From contig JAENYK010000007.1 in the NCBI GenBank assembly GCA_016841825.1, positions 112,846-176,845 of the forward strand: a stretch of 64,000 bases of DNA. Reading direction: 5' to 3'. A model generated the notes under the pieces. The model had not been told where the DNA came from. It searched no databases and saw only the letters and a program-made list of their open reading frames with translations. Of this stretch, positions 46,624 to 55,754 are shown piece by piece; the first letter of the stretch is position 1, and the number at the start of each line of letters is the position of its first letter. Both the position numbers and the translations under genes were made by a program. This DNA comes from Halothermothrix sp. Lineage in GTDB: Bacteria; Bacillota; Halanaerobiia; DY22613.

Positions 46624-46656
46624 AACCAGAGGATATCACCCTCCGGTTCTCTGGTT
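46624..46656 (-). terminator. Terminator overlapping the stop of the 75-aa gene
   Basis: AACCAGAG and CTCTGGTT arms with an inner GAGGATATCACCCTC pairing. T-rich sequence (TTTTTTATATC) follows on the minus strand. Confidence 0.75.
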
Positions 46657-46882
46657 ACAAATTATCTTGCATCACTTTGTACTCTTCCATTGTTAAAACA
46701 TTTTCCCGTTTGATACTTAAAATTTTAAACTTTTGAGTATTCAAAATTCTAATAGTCGTATTGTTGACCTTTAAAATTGTACCTTCATGCCATTCACCCA
46801 GAATGTTCTTATACATTACCTGTTCATCTACAACAAACTTATCTTTATCTCTGCTTTGATCAACTTTATTACTGTCATTCAT
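46655..46882 (-). CDS. Small unknown protein (75 aa)
   Basis: Charged N terminus (NDSNKVDQSRDKDKFVV), then a compact beta-rich part (VMYKNILGEWHEGTILKVNN, ILNTQKFKILSIKRENV) that could be an SH3- or KOW-like barrel. AGGTAGGTGATATAG precedes the ATG and a terminator closes it, so it is a free-standing small gene. No family recognised. Confidence 0.65.
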   Translation of the reverse strand: MNDSNKVDQSRDKDKFVVDEQVMYKNILGEWHEGTILKVNNTTIRILNTQKFKILSIKRENVLTMEEYKVMQDNL

Positions 46883-47128
46883 CTATATCACCTACCTTTA
46901 ATGTATACATTGCCAAGTACCGATTAAGTACTTATGTTTTTAATGTCTTTTCTACCCATTATAACACAAAACTTTTATTTTGTAAATTTTAGATAATCAT
47001 TTTAGGATATATATTTTATAATATTTTTTTCGTAGATGTGAATCCCCCTTTGTACACACAGTGGATAATTCGATAATTGTTATGAAATAATACTTTTAAG
47101 AGAAAGAAACCAAAGGAGGTGACATCTT

Positions 47129-47293
47129 TTGGATACCAGAATCACCTGTCATGTAGTAAACTGTAGATATAATGAGAACGAACTCTGTGCAAAAGAAAAT
47201 ATACGGGTCGCATGCAATACACCAAAAGCAACTGGCCCGGAAACAGTCAACTGTATGAGTTTCAAAGTGAATGGGGGTCGCACCCAGATTTAA
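47129..47293 (+). CDS. DUF1540-type small cysteine protein, copy 1 (54 aa)
   Basis: Starts at a TTG with AAAGGAGGTGACATC upstream. Four Cys follow the DUF1540 spacing: ITCHVVNCRYNENELCAKE, a further Cys (VACNTP), and VNCMSFKVNGG at the end. DUF1540 proteins are short, probably metal-binding, and common in spore-forming Firmicutes; their function is not established. A terminator follows 14 bp after the stop. A second copy lies at 48831-48980. Confidence 0.8.
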   Translation: MDTRITCHVVNCRYNENELCAKENIRVACNTPKATGPETVNCMSFKVNGGRTQI

Positions 47294-47306
47294 ACTTTTG
47301 CCGTAC

Positions 47307-47356
47307 AGCAGGTAACCCTGACCATCAAAACAAGTATCCCATCAGGTTTACCTGCT
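47307..47356 (+). terminator. Terminator between the DUF1540 gene and the HD-GYP gene (convergent)
   Basis: AGCAGGTAACCCTGA and TCAGGTTTACCTGCT arms (one mismatch) around about 20 bases, followed by AATTTTCTTTATT on the plus strand. Confidence 0.75.
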
Positions 47357-47408
47357 AATTTTCTTTATTAGACTGTTCTCAAATACCATAGCTTGGATTA
47401 TCCACATG

Positions 47409-48671
47409 TTACAATACTTCGGAAATAGAAGCAAACTGCGACAGATAAACTTTTTTAAATCTGTCACTAACTTTCTGCCGATCAATCTTTTTCACCAGGT
47501 AAGGATCAAATTGAGTACCTGCATGTTTACGCAGTTCACTCCAGGCATATTCATAACTTTGAGCATCCCTATACGCCCGACTTGATGTCATAGCATCAAA
47601 ACTATCTGCTATACACAGGATTCGTGCTTCTAGAGATATTTCTTCACCGGCAACCCGGTCAGGATAACCATTACCATCCCAACGTGTATGATGATATCCA
47701 CTAATCTCTGTCAAATTCCGTAAAAAACTCATCGAATCTAAGACTTCCATAGTGATAATAATATGTTTTTTGACTTTATAAAACTCTTCATCAGTCAGGC
47801 GTCCTTTCTTATCTAATATGGCGACCGGAACACCAAGCTTGCCAATATCATGAAGATATGCTCCCCGTTGAAGAGTATGTAACTCTTCAGTAGTTAGTCC
47901 GACAGTCTCACCAACAATCTGACTGTATTGCACCACCCGTTCAGTGTGACCCTGAGTATAACTGTGTTTGGCATCAATAATCTTACCAAATACCTTAACT
48001 ACCTGATCAAGAAAATTCTCAGGTAAATCTAGCGGAATCTGGCTGACCTCCTGTAATGCCTGATGCATTAAAGGTAAATAACCAACAGTATCACTTATTA
48101 AATGAAAAAAAGTTCCTCCATCGCTGTGTAATACCTCCAGAAACACTGGCCACAGTTCAAGAGCATAATTTTGACCTTTCCTGGTTCGATAATAATTATA
48201 AATGTCAGTTCTTTTCATGGATTCATTCCGTAAAAGCAGGTCAAAATGATCTGCTATATACAGAATTTGACTACCAATACTCAATTCATCTCCTTTCTTA
48301 CCATAAGGATAACCTTGACCATTATACATCTCATGATGATCCAGAATATACCTGGAGGCTTCTTGTAATCCTGGTATTTCAGCAACAATCCTGGCACCGA
48401 CTTCCGGATGAAGACGAATATTCTCCTGTCCTCCATGGTCCAAAAGATTCGCATAATGTACAATATGATCTTTTAAACCAACAGCACCAACATCATGTAA
48501 TAAGGCGGCATAAAATATCTGAACTGCCTCTTTTGGAACAATTAATTTGGCCATTCGATAAGCAATTAGAGCTGTTCGCCAGGCATGATATAACTTGATG
48601 TTCTCATCCAAATCAAGAATTGATGATAGTGTGGAAATTAGTTCGGTAAATTGCATTTCCTTATTTTTCAT
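47409..48671 (-). CDS. Tandem HD-GYP domain protein (420 aa)
   Basis: Two HD-GYP-like domains in one chain. The first is about 15-190, with AALLHDVGAVGLKDHI, DHHEMYNGQGYPYGKKGDE and YIADHFDLLL. The second is about 220-405, with AYLHDIGKLGVPVAILDKKG, YHHTRWDGNGYPDRVAGEE and CIADSFDAMTSSRAYRDA. HD-GYP domains hydrolyse cyclic di-GMP or related dinucleotides. The second domain has the full ligand set; the first has HD and GYP but is more divergent. No receiver or membrane part is visible. AAGGAGGTATTAATT precedes the ATG. Confidence 0.92.
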   Translation of the reverse strand: MKNKEMQFTELISTLSSILDLDENIKLYHAWRTALIAYRMAKLIVPKEAVQIFYAALLHDVGAVGLKDHIVHYANLLDHGGQENIRLHPEVGARIVAEIPGLQEASRYILDHHEMYNGQGYPYGKKGDELSIGSQILYIADHFDLLLRNESMKRTDIYNYYRTRKGQNYALELWPVFLEVLHSDGGTFFHLISDTVGYLPLMHQALQEVSQIPLDLPENFLDQVVKVFGKIIDAKHSYTQGHTERVVQYSQIVGETVGLTTEELHTLQRGAYLHDIGKLGVPVAILDKKGRLTDEEFYKVKKHIIITMEVLDSMSFLRNLTEISGYHHTRWDGNGYPDRVAGEEISLEARILCIADSFDAMTSSRAYRDAQSYEYAWSELRKHAGTQFDPYLVKKIDRQKVSDRFKKVYLSQFASISEVL

Positions 48672-48830
48672 AATTAATACCTCCTTGCTGGATATATATA
48701 TTCTGGATATTTCGTCAAATACCTCCCTTTTCTAATAATTCTTTCGCTTTTTTATGTAAAAAAATTATTATAATATTTTATAACGTATTGAGCAGAATAA
48801 TTTTAAAGATTGAAAAAGGGAGGTGGAATT

Positions 48831-48980
48831 ATGTCCAAAATCTACTGTGATGTTACAAATTGTCACTATAATGCCCACGGACTCTGTAATATAGACCATA
48901 TAGAGGTGAATAGTAACTCGCAAAATCCACAAATAACAGAAGTTGTGAATTGCATGACCTTTAAACCTAAATCTATATAA
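48831..48980 (+). CDS. DUF1540-type small cysteine protein, copy 2 (49 aa)
   Basis: ATG with AGGGAGGTGGAATT directly upstream. Cys pattern: IYCDVTNCHYNAHGLCNIDH, then VVNCMTFKPKSI. Clearly paralogous to the copy at 47129-47293: both have CxVxNCxYN and VNCMxFK. It diverges from the HD-GYP gene and is closed by a perfect hairpin. Confidence 0.82.
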   Translation: MSKIYCDVTNCHYNAHGLCNIDHIEVNSNSQNPQITEVVNCMTFKPKSI

Positions 48981-48990
48981 AAAACGAGTA

Positions 48991-49012
48991 ACCAGCACGA
49001 GTTCGTGCTGGT
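48991..49012. terminator. Terminator between DUF1540 copy 2 and the TrkA-like gene
   Basis: ACCAGCACGA and TCGTGCTGGT are perfect arms, followed by TGATTTATTTTT on the plus strand and TTACTCGTTTTTT on the minus strand. It probably serves both converging genes. Confidence 0.85.
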
Positions 49013-49021
49013 GATTTATTT

Positions 49022-50323
49022 TTACTTTTTACTCGATTTTGCAGTTGTAATCAACTGCACAGTAATCACTTCTTCTCCATCTCGTAATGATGTCTGCTCC
49101 AGCAGAATTAAGAGGCCTCCACGATAAACAAAATGAATACCTTCTGAAAGAACCCCCCGTTCAATCAGAACATGGAAATTTACTGATGATGTATGCTTTT
49201 CTGGAATAATTCTTGATATTAGATAATCTACTACTACCTGAGGTATGGAGATAATTCCATTTAATTCTAGACGTTCCAACATTCCAGTATGCTGACGCCT
49301 GCGTAAAATGGTCAACACATCATCAACTCCATAACTCCTGGCCAACAGACTAGACAATAAATTAATTTCATCATTCTCTGATGCAGCGATAAACATTCCC
49401 GCCTCTCCAATGCCGGCTTCATTGAGTAAAGAGATATCTAGCCCATCTCCATGGAGAATCAAACCACTCTCTAAGACTTTCAACATCTTCTGACATTTTG
49501 CATAATCTTTTTCAATACAGACCAACTTTTTAGAAAAATTCGGCCAATGATTTTTTACCACTTGGATTAAACCAGCCCCACCAATCATCACCTTTGGCAA
49601 ACTATCAAAAGTGACTAATCGTTCCATAGCTCTTTCCTTTTCTGAAGGATCAAATCTAACCAGAATAATATCTCCAGAATCAATTAGAAGTCGGGCAAAA
49701 TCATTAATGTATTTACCATCTTTAATCATCTGCAAAACCTTACTGCGACTACCTAATTTAAGCTGGGAGATTCTTTTACCAATCGAAGGATGACCTGCAA
49801 AAAAACGAATAGCCATCAGCATAGCATTTCCATCAGAATAAATAGTCTGAGTCTCCAGATTAAACTTACGCTCAATCTTCTGAATCACCGTCTCCCAAAG
49901 ATTAATCAAATGCAGATTAACACCCAATCGACTGATGACCGGATAAAAACTATGAAAATATTCCTGATCATGGATCAAGCTGTAGCCTTCTTTGATCCCT
50001 AAATTTTGGCCCAAAAACAGTAACAGAAGATTCAACTTATCTGAAGCTGTTACTGCTATTAAACGACTCTGTTCACTGATTCCAGCATCTCTTAAAGTAT
50101 GTAGAGAAATTGGATTCCCTGCGATAGCTAATACATCTACTTCTTCGTCTAAATTCTGGAGAAAATCTTCCCCCTCATCAATCAAAAATGTATTTTGACC
50201 CTCCTGCCCCAGGACATGTGCCAGATGAACTCCAATATCATTGGCTCCAACGATCACAATCTGATTGGAAGAACTATCACTCCGAGAATGCCGATTATGT
50301 ACACTCTTAATAACACGTCTCAT
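49022..50323 (-). CDS. TrkA-like potassium uptake regulator with two RCK modules
   Basis: 433 aa. Two NAD-binding RCK_N units are visible: IVIVGANDIGVHLAHVLGQE near residue 22 and KVMIGGAGLIQVVKNHWPNF near residue 245, each followed by an Asp/Glu-ended second strand (FLIDEGEDF; VCIEKDYAK) and a TrkA_C-like part (FAGHPSIGKRISQLKLGS; VLIERGVLSEGI). This is the layout of full-length TrkA. The first 20 residues are a basic, serine-rich extension (SVHNRHSRSDSSS). GAGAGGATTGT precedes the ATG. The likely membrane partner is the TrkH at 43091-44530. Confidence 0.88.
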   Translation of the reverse strand: MRRVIKSVHNRHSRSDSSSNQIVIVGANDIGVHLAHVLGQEGQNTFLIDEGEDFLQNLDEEVDVLAIAGNPISLHTLRDAGISEQSRLIAVTASDKLNLLLLFLGQNLGIKEGYSLIHDQEYFHSFYPVISRLGVNLHLINLWETVIQKIERKFNLETQTIYSDGNAMLMAIRFFAGHPSIGKRISQLKLGSRSKVLQMIKDGKYINDFARLLIDSGDIILVRFDPSEKERAMERLVTFDSLPKVMIGGAGLIQVVKNHWPNFSKKLVCIEKDYAKCQKMLKVLESGLILHGDGLDISLLNEAGIGEAGMFIAASENDEINLLSSLLARSYGVDDVLTILRRRQHTGMLERLELNGIISIPQVVVDYLISRIIPEKHTSSVNFHVLIERGVLSEGIHFVYRGGLLILLEQTSLRDGEEVITVQLITTAKSSKK

Positions 50324-50471
50324 ACAATCCTCTCCCGACAGTTGTTATAATAAATTATATTCTCTCAAGTTATCTACTATGTCGGTAATTATAGAGTTAA
50401 AGAGCAGTCCCGGTTATCAGATTTTGAGCAATAAAATATCACATCCGGACAAATCTTAGCTCTAAAGCAAA

Positions 50472-50497
50472 AGTAGAAAGAGAATCCTCTTTCTACT
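50472..50497 (-). terminator. Terminator of the HU gene
   Basis: AGTAGAAAGAG and CTCTTTCTACT arms with a 4-base loop, followed by TTTTGCTTT on the minus strand. Confidence 0.8.
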
Positions 50498-50516
50498 CAG
50501 GTTAAGTACGGTTTAA

Positions 50517-50813
50517 TTATTGAACACTTTCTTTAAAGGATTTACCTGCTTTAAACACAGGAACTGTACGGGCAGGAATCTCAATCTCTTTACCAGTTCT
50601 GGGGTTGCGACCCTTACGGGATTCACGATCTTTTACTTCAAAGCTGCCAAAACCAATCAGTTGAACTTTCTCACGCTTTTTCTCATCTTTCTTAGCCTCT
50701 CCAGCTAAAAACTCAACGATGGAATCAAAAACTGCTGTAACTGCTTCACCAGAATCTTTTTTGGTTAAACCAGTCTTTTCTGCTACCTTATCGATTAAAT
50801 CAGTTTTAGTCAT
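50517..50813 (-). CDS. hup: HU-family DNA-binding protein
   Basis: 98 aa from ATG 50813 after AAAGGAGG; the longer frame starts at a GTG inside that site. It has [39 protein letters not shown] and the DNA-clasping arm [15 protein letters not shown] is normally about 90 residues; here 8-9 extra charged residues ([10 protein letters not shown]) sit at the end of helix 2 before VQLIGFGSF. It is followed by spoIVA, the conserved Bacillus order. Confidence 0.94.
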   Translation of the reverse strand: MTKTDLIDKVAEKTGLTKKDSGEAVTAVFDSIVEFLAGEAKKDEKKREKVQLIGFGSFEVKDRESRKGRNPRTGKEIEIPARTVPVFKAGKSFKESVQ

Positions 50814-50940
50814 CTTGTCTTTCACCTCCTTTAACGGCCATATCTAATTCTACCTTATTCGTGACATATCAAGGATTCTCCTGCCTTTCACTAAAAATTT
50901 TTTCCAATATCGCAGAAAAAAATTAGTTAAAACCCAAAAA

Positions 50941-50964
50941 GGTCTAGACTTTTTCGTCTAGACC
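50941..50964 (-). terminator. Terminator of spoIVA
   Basis: Perfect GGTCTAGAC/GTCTAGACC arms followed by TTTTTGGGTTTT on the minus strand. Confidence 0.85.
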
Positions 50965-50973
50965 TCCTTTTTT

Positions 50974-52455
50974 CTACAAAATAATACAAATTAACCCGCC
51001 ACTACCTTCATTAATAATCTTTTGTAAAGTATCCTTAAGCTTATCCCGTGCATTTTCTGGCATCCGATGTAACTTATTTTGAATACCTTCTTTCACTAAA
51101 TCATGAAGCGAACGTCCCAGAAAATCACTATCCCAGATAGCAGCTGGATTTAGTTCAAACTCTTCTGCCAAATACTGAATCAATTCTTCACACTGTTTCT
51201 CTGTGCCGACAACAGGCGTAACCTCTGTAGTAATATCAGCCCGAATCATATGAATCGAAGGTGCTTTAGCCCGAAGTTTTACTCCAAACTGAAGACCACG
51301 TTTAATCAATTCTGGTTCATCAAAGACCATCTCTTCAATCTGTGGTGTGACTATCCCGTATCCATATTCTTCAACATCCACCAACGCTCTTGCCACCCGA
51401 TCATACTCTTTTTTCGCATAACTTAGTTCTTGAACCAATGCAAAGAGATCTCTATCATTTTGGACCACATGACCAGTAAACTCCTCAAGAAGTTCATAGA
51501 AGAGTCCTTCCTGTAAGGTGATAGCAATGGTCGCTATACCTTCTCCTAGATTCATCTCTTCTAAAACCACCTCCCTGGTATGTTCACATTCTGTCAGGCC
51601 AGCTAAAGCTAAATCTACATCTCTTAATCTGTCGACATACTGCACAGCTTCTCTGATCACTCTGCGATAATCGGTACTCAACCAATGATTCAATTCCAGA
51701 GAATCAACCCAGTCAGGCATCCTTATTCGGAGCTCAGTAACAGGAAACTCATATAAAATCTCCTGTAAAAGATAGGTAATATCCTCTCTTGTCAGATTAA
51801 GGCAATCAACCGGAATAACTGGTACTCCATATTTGACCCGTAAACTGTCTGCCAATCTACGGGCGTTTGGACCGTTCGGATCGGTAGAGTTTAGTATTGT
51901 CATAAATGGTTTACCCAATTCCTGTAACTCATTCATCACTCTCTCTTCGGCTTTAATATAGCTCTCCCGCGGCAGATCAGTGATAGAACCATCAGTAGTT
52001 ATCACCAAACCAATGGTAGAATGGTCTTCAATAACCCGCTTAGTGCCTAATTCAGCAGCATCCTGGAAAGGAATCTCGTGATCATACCACGGAGTTCTAA
52101 CCATCCGTGACTGTCCATTTTCGTCTTCATAACCTAAAGCACCAGGAACAGAATAACCTACACAATCGACTAACCGAACTCTGAAACTTAGAACATCATT
52201 CAGACTGATTGTTGTCGCATCATCAGGTACAAATTTTGGTTCAGTAGTCATAATCGTCTTTCCTCTACCACTTTGGGGCAGTTCATCTATAGCCCGATCA
52301 TAGTCATAGCCCTTTTTTATATTTGGAAGAACCAATAAGTCCATAAATTTTTTGATAAATGTTGATTTACCTGTACGAACTGGTCCGACAACTCCTATGT
52401 ATATATCTCCTCCAGTTCGTTCTGCAATATCTTGATAAATATTAAACTCCTCCAT
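50974..52455 (-). CDS. spoIVA: Stage IV sporulation protein A, spore coat basement ATPase
   Basis: 493 aa, the usual length. SpoIVA polymerises on the forespore surface using ATP and anchors the coat. The N-terminal TRAFAC-type P-loop GPVRTGKS (24-31), DRAIDELPQSGRGKTIMTTE, VDCVGYSVPGA and the long middle and C-terminal domains are present, ending in the invariant-looking GGLICIIL tail. AAAGGGGGG precedes the ATG. This gene is strong evidence that the organism forms endospores. Confidence 0.97.
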   Translation of the reverse strand: MEEFNIYQDIAERTGGDIYIGVVGPVRTGKSTFIKKFMDLLVLPNIKKGYDYDRAIDELPQSGRGKTIMTTEPKFVPDDATTISLNDVLSFRVRLVDCVGYSVPGALGYEDENGQSRMVRTPWYDHEIPFQDAAELGTKRVIEDHSTIGLVITTDGSITDLPRESYIKAEERVMNELQELGKPFMTILNSTDPNGPNARRLADSLRVKYGVPVIPVDCLNLTREDITYLLQEILYEFPVTELRIRMPDWVDSLELNHWLSTDYRRVIREAVQYVDRLRDVDLALAGLTECEHTREVVLEEMNLGEGIATIAITLQEGLFYELLEEFTGHVVQNDRDLFALVQELSYAKKEYDRVARALVDVEEYGYGIVTPQIEEMVFDEPELIKRGLQFGVKLRAKAPSIHMIRADITTEVTPVVGTEKQCEELIQYLAEEFELNPAAIWDSDFLGRSLHDLVKEGIQNKLHRMPENARDKLKDTLQKIINEGSGGLICIIL

Positions 52456-52697
52456 CTCGTTTTCCCCCCTTTATTGAGAAAATAATTCAGCAAACCTACC
52501 TTCATCCCTCCTTTGAAATCTTAAAGTTGAAAAGGATAATTAACAGTATGATGAGACCATATCATTATATATATATGACCCCTCAAATATTTTATGACCA
52601 TGCTTTCCTGCTTTCTCAGGAAAATTTGATTCGTAATTTTCTCTCCATCAATCTTTATTAAAATATACCGAGAATTATGACTAAAGAGAAAAGAAAA

Positions 52698-52719
52698 AAG
52701 CCACTCCTCAGAGTGACTT
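52698..52719 (-). terminator. Terminator of gpsA
   Basis: AAGCCACTC and GAGTGACTT arms, then TTTTTTCTTTTC on the minus strand, just after the gpsA stop. Confidence 0.85.
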
Positions 52720-52722
52720 CTC

Positions 52723-53757
52723 TTACCACTGAAAATCTTCACGGGCAATCTCCTCAATCTCATGCTTGGCTCCCCGCATCATTAGATCATTAACTGCATC
52801 TTTAGCATTTTTACCTTCAAAGAGAATCTCATAACACTTATGAATTATTGGTAATTCTAAATCCATATCTTTAGTCAGATGATGTACAGCACGACAGGTT
52901 CGCACACCTTCGGCAATCTGCTTAACTTCTTGAGTTGCTTCATCCATTGTCTTACCTTGCCCGATGAGAATTCCAAAACGTCGATTACGACTATGCATAC
53001 TGGCACAGGTTACAACTAAATCTCCCATCCCTGCAAGACCTGCAAAGGTTAACATCTTGGCTCCAAAATGAAGCCCCAGACGTGCAATCTCACTCAGCCC
53101 ACGAGTGATTAACGCCGCTTTAGTATTGTCACCATATCCTAAACCGTCGGCTATTCCAGCCGCCAGAGCAATAATATTCTTCAATGACCCTCCCAATTCT
53201 ACACCTGCTATGTCTGGGTTAATATATACTCTAAAAAACGGGGACATAAATATATCCTGGACCAATTCTGCTACTTTTTTTTCTTTTGCTGCTACAACAC
53301 AACTGGAAGGAAGACGACGACTCACCTCTTCAGCATGAGTTGGTCCACTGAGAACTACAACCCGATCTCCCCATTCAGATCCCATCTCTTCTAAAATTAC
53401 TTCTGACATTCTTAAATGTGTACCTTCCTCAATACCTTTGATCGTACTGACCAGATAAGGTTTCCGATCTCCCAGATGGGTTTTCAAAGTCTTTAAAACA
53501 CCCCTGAGAACGTGTGAGGGAACAGATAAAACGATTAGTTCTGCATCCTTAATGTCCTTCCAATCCATAGTAGCTACTACATCTTCCTCTAATTTGACAC
53601 CTGGAAGAAAATCTTCATTTGTGTGCTTTTCATTAATCTCTGTTAACCATTTTTCCGCAATAACATACACATATACAGGCCCATAGCCATTAAGAGCCAG
53701 TAGATTTGCCAGAGCTGTTCCCCAGCTTCCGCCACTAACTACTGCCATCTTCTTCAT
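52723..53757 (-). CDS. gpsA: NAD(P)+-dependent glycerol-3-phosphate dehydrogenase
   Basis: 344 aa. Makes sn-glycerol 3-phosphate from DHAP for phospholipid synthesis. Rossmann motif VVSGGSWGTALANLLA, STIKGIEEGTHLRMSEVI, VLSGPTHAEEVSRRLPSSCV, the catalytic-Lys region LGGSLKNIIALAAGIADG and LAGMGDLVVTCASMHSRNR are all present. It lies 18 bp after plsY, so the two enzymes of G3P supply and use are in one operon. Confidence 0.96.
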   Translation of the reverse strand: MKKMAVVSGGSWGTALANLLALNGYGPVYVYVIAEKWLTEINEKHTNEDFLPGVKLEEDVVATMDWKDIKDAELIVLSVPSHVLRGVLKTLKTHLGDRKPYLVSTIKGIEEGTHLRMSEVILEEMGSEWGDRVVVLSGPTHAEEVSRRLPSSCVVAAKEKKVAELVQDIFMSPFFRVYINPDIAGVELGGSLKNIIALAAGIADGLGYGDNTKAALITRGLSEIARLGLHFGAKMLTFAGLAGMGDLVVTCASMHSRNRRFGILIGQGKTMDEATQEVKQIAEGVRTCRAVHHLTKDMDLELPIIHKCYEILFEGKNAKDAVNDLMMRGAKHEIEEIAREDFQW

Positions 53758-53775
53758 CTCTACTACCCCTTTCTT

Positions 53776-54408
53776 CTAACGAACTCGTTTTGTCTTCTTT
53801 TTTTTGAAATCAATTCGATTCTCAGTTCCATTTAAAAGGCGCTGGATATTACTACGATGTCGATATACTACAAAAAGTGCAGCAATAATCCCAAAAAAGA
53901 TAAATTCGCCAGGTTCTTTAAAGAGAATCATCAATATCGGAATCATTAATCCACTAATAATTGATGCCAGAGACACATATCGGGTCAGATAGATGATCGG
54001 TATCCAGATCAATAATAGAATTATAATCAACCAGGGCAGAAGAGTTAAGAGTACTCCTACTGTAGTTGCAACCCCTTTTCCACCTTCAAACCCCAAAAAT
54101 ATTGACCAATTATGACCCGCAATAACGATAACTCCGAAGATCAAAAGAATTGTTCTCAATTCTAAACCCCAAACAGGTCCTCCAAGCAAGGATTCAGAAA
54201 GCCTCAATGCCAAAACTGATTTGCCAACATCACCAATGGCAGTAATTAATCCAGCCCTTGCTCCTAATACTCTAAAGACATTAGTTGCTCCAGTATTCCC
54301 GCTTCCATGTTTACGAATATCCAGGCCATAGATATATCTGGATGTGAGATACCCAGTGGGAAAAGCTCCCAGTAAGTAGCACAGCAAAAAGGCAAATATT
54401 AACTTCAA
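53776..54408 (-). CDS. plsY: Acyl-phosphate:glycerol-3-phosphate acyltransferase PlsY
   Basis: 210 aa, TTG start with GGGAGG upstream. Membrane enzyme with the three cytoplasmic motifs: GSGNTGATNVFRVLG, GHNWSIFLGFEGGKGVAT and VYRHRSNIQRLLNGTEN. Five to seven hydrophobic segments. Acylates G3P supplied by GpsA. Confidence 0.95.
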   Translation of the reverse strand: MKLIFAFLLCYLLGAFPTGYLTSRYIYGLDIRKHGSGNTGATNVFRVLGARAGLITAIGDVGKSVLALRLSESLLGGPVWGLELRTILLIFGVIVIAGHNWSIFLGFEGGKGVATTVGVLLTLLPWLIIILLLIWIPIIYLTRYVSLASIISGLMIPILMILFKEPGEFIFFGIIAALFVVYRHRSNIQRLLNGTENRIDFKKKKTKRVR

Positions 54409-54439
54409 CCCAATAACCTCCCTTACAGTCTTTCATTTA

Positions 54440-55753
54440 TTAACTTCGCGTCCGTACAATCAATCTAATCGGTGTTCCATTAAATCCGAAAGCATCCCGT
54501 AAGTTATTTTCCAAATACCGCAAATAAGAGAAGTGCATTAACTCGGTATCATTAACAAAGAAAACAAATGTAGGTGGCTTAATGCTAACCTGAGTGGTAT
54601 AGAAGATCTTTAGTCGTTTGCCCTTATCAGAAGGTGGTGCCTGCATAGCTACAGCTTCTTCCACCACTTCGTTCAACACGCCTGTAGGAATCCTTTTAGC
54701 ATGTTCTTCAGCCACAAATTCCACCATATCCAAAATCTCCATAACCCGCTGTCCAGTTAGGGCAGAAATAAAAATAATCGGTGCATAGGAGAGAAATTTT
54801 AGTTCGTTATAGACAGACTCTGTCATAATCCTCATAGTCCTGTCATCTTTTTCTACCAGATCCCATTTATTAAATACAAGTATGAGTCCTTTTCCCGCTT
54901 CATGGGCATAACCTACGATCTTCTTATCCTGTTCTGTAACCCCCTCTGAAGCATCAAAAACCATTAACACAATATCAGAACGATCTACAGCTCTTAAAGC
55001 TCTGAGCACACTGTAATACTCCACATTCTCATAAACTTTCTTGCGCTTTCTCATTCCGGCAGTATCAATTAGAATATACTCCTGATCCCCCTTACGTAAT
55101 ACAGTATCAATAGCATCTCGCGTAGTTCCAGGTATATCACTAACGATTACCCGTTTTTGTCCAAGCATATAATTGGTTAAAGATGATTTACCTACATTAG
55201 GTCGACCAATAACAGCAATCTTCAATCTTTCATCTTCTTCCGCTTCTTCTACCTCTTCAGGCAATAGATCGAAAGTCTGATCTAAAAGATCACCTACTCG
55301 CATTCCATGTTCAGCAGAAACCGGAAATGGATCGCCTAAACCTAATTCATAGAACTCAAAGGTCTTCATCTCCACATCTTGATAGTTTTCAATCTTATTC
55401 ACAATCAATATCACAGGTTTTTGGCTGCGCCGCAACATCTCTGCAATCTCCCGATCGGCAGAAGTAGTCCCCTCTCGACCATCAACTACAAATAAAATGA
55501 CCTCGGCTTCATTAATCGCCAGCTCTGCCTGCCACCGCATATCTTTTAAGATGACATCTTCAGTAACAGGTTCAATTCCACCTGTATCAATCAGGTTGAA
55601 TTTCCGCCCCAACCATTCTCCTTCACCATAAATCCGATCCCTGGTTATCCCAGGCTTGTTCTCCACAATAGATGAGCGTTGTCCAATTATCCGGTTAAAT
55701 AAAGTTGATTTTCCGACGTTAGGACGCCCAACAATCGCTATAGTTGGCTTCAT
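54440..55753 (-). CDS. der: Ribosome biogenesis GTPase Der (EngA)
   Basis: 437 aa. Two successive GTPase domains, each with a G1 motif ([17 protein letters not shown] at 5-21; [17 protein letters not shown] near 180), G3 ([12 protein letters not shown]) and G4 (NKIE; NKWD), and a KH-like C-terminal domain ([20 protein letters not shown]). Acts in 50S subunit maturation. Confidence 0.97.
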   Translation of the reverse strand: MKPTIAIVGRPNVGKSTLFNRIIGQRSSIVENKPGITRDRIYGEGEWLGRKFNLIDTGGIEPVTEDVILKDMRWQAELAINEAEVILFVVDGREGTTSADREIAEMLRRSQKPVILIVNKIENYQDVEMKTFEFYELGLGDPFPVSAEHGMRVGDLLDQTFDLLPEEVEEAEEDERLKIAVIGRPNVGKSSLTNYMLGQKRVIVSDIPGTTRDAIDTVLRKGDQEYILIDTAGMRKRKKVYENVEYYSVLRALRAVDRSDIVLMVFDASEGVTEQDKKIVGYAHEAGKGLILVFNKWDLVEKDDRTMRIMTESVYNELKFLSYAPIIFISALTGQRVMEILDMVEFVAEEHAKRIPTGVLNEVVEEAVAMQAPPSDKGKRLKIFYTTQVSIKPPTFVFFVNDTELMHFSYLRYLENNLRDAFGFNGTPIRLIVRTRS

Positions 55754-55754
55754 T

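Noticed and set aside
48056-48598. 180-codon plus-strand frame opposite the HD-GYP gene
   Set aside because: Antisense to a well-supported gene, His/Gln/Tyr-rich and without a ribosome binding site.
50324-50471. A c-di-AMP (ydaO) riboswitch upstream of the TrkA-like gene
   Set aside because: The gap is too short for the full aptamer and none of the conserved ydaO core sequences were found.
52521-52763. 80-codon minus-strand frame between spoIVA and gpsA
   Set aside because: It overlaps the gpsA 3' end and its terminator in another frame, and the product is low-complexity with no motif or ribosome binding site.
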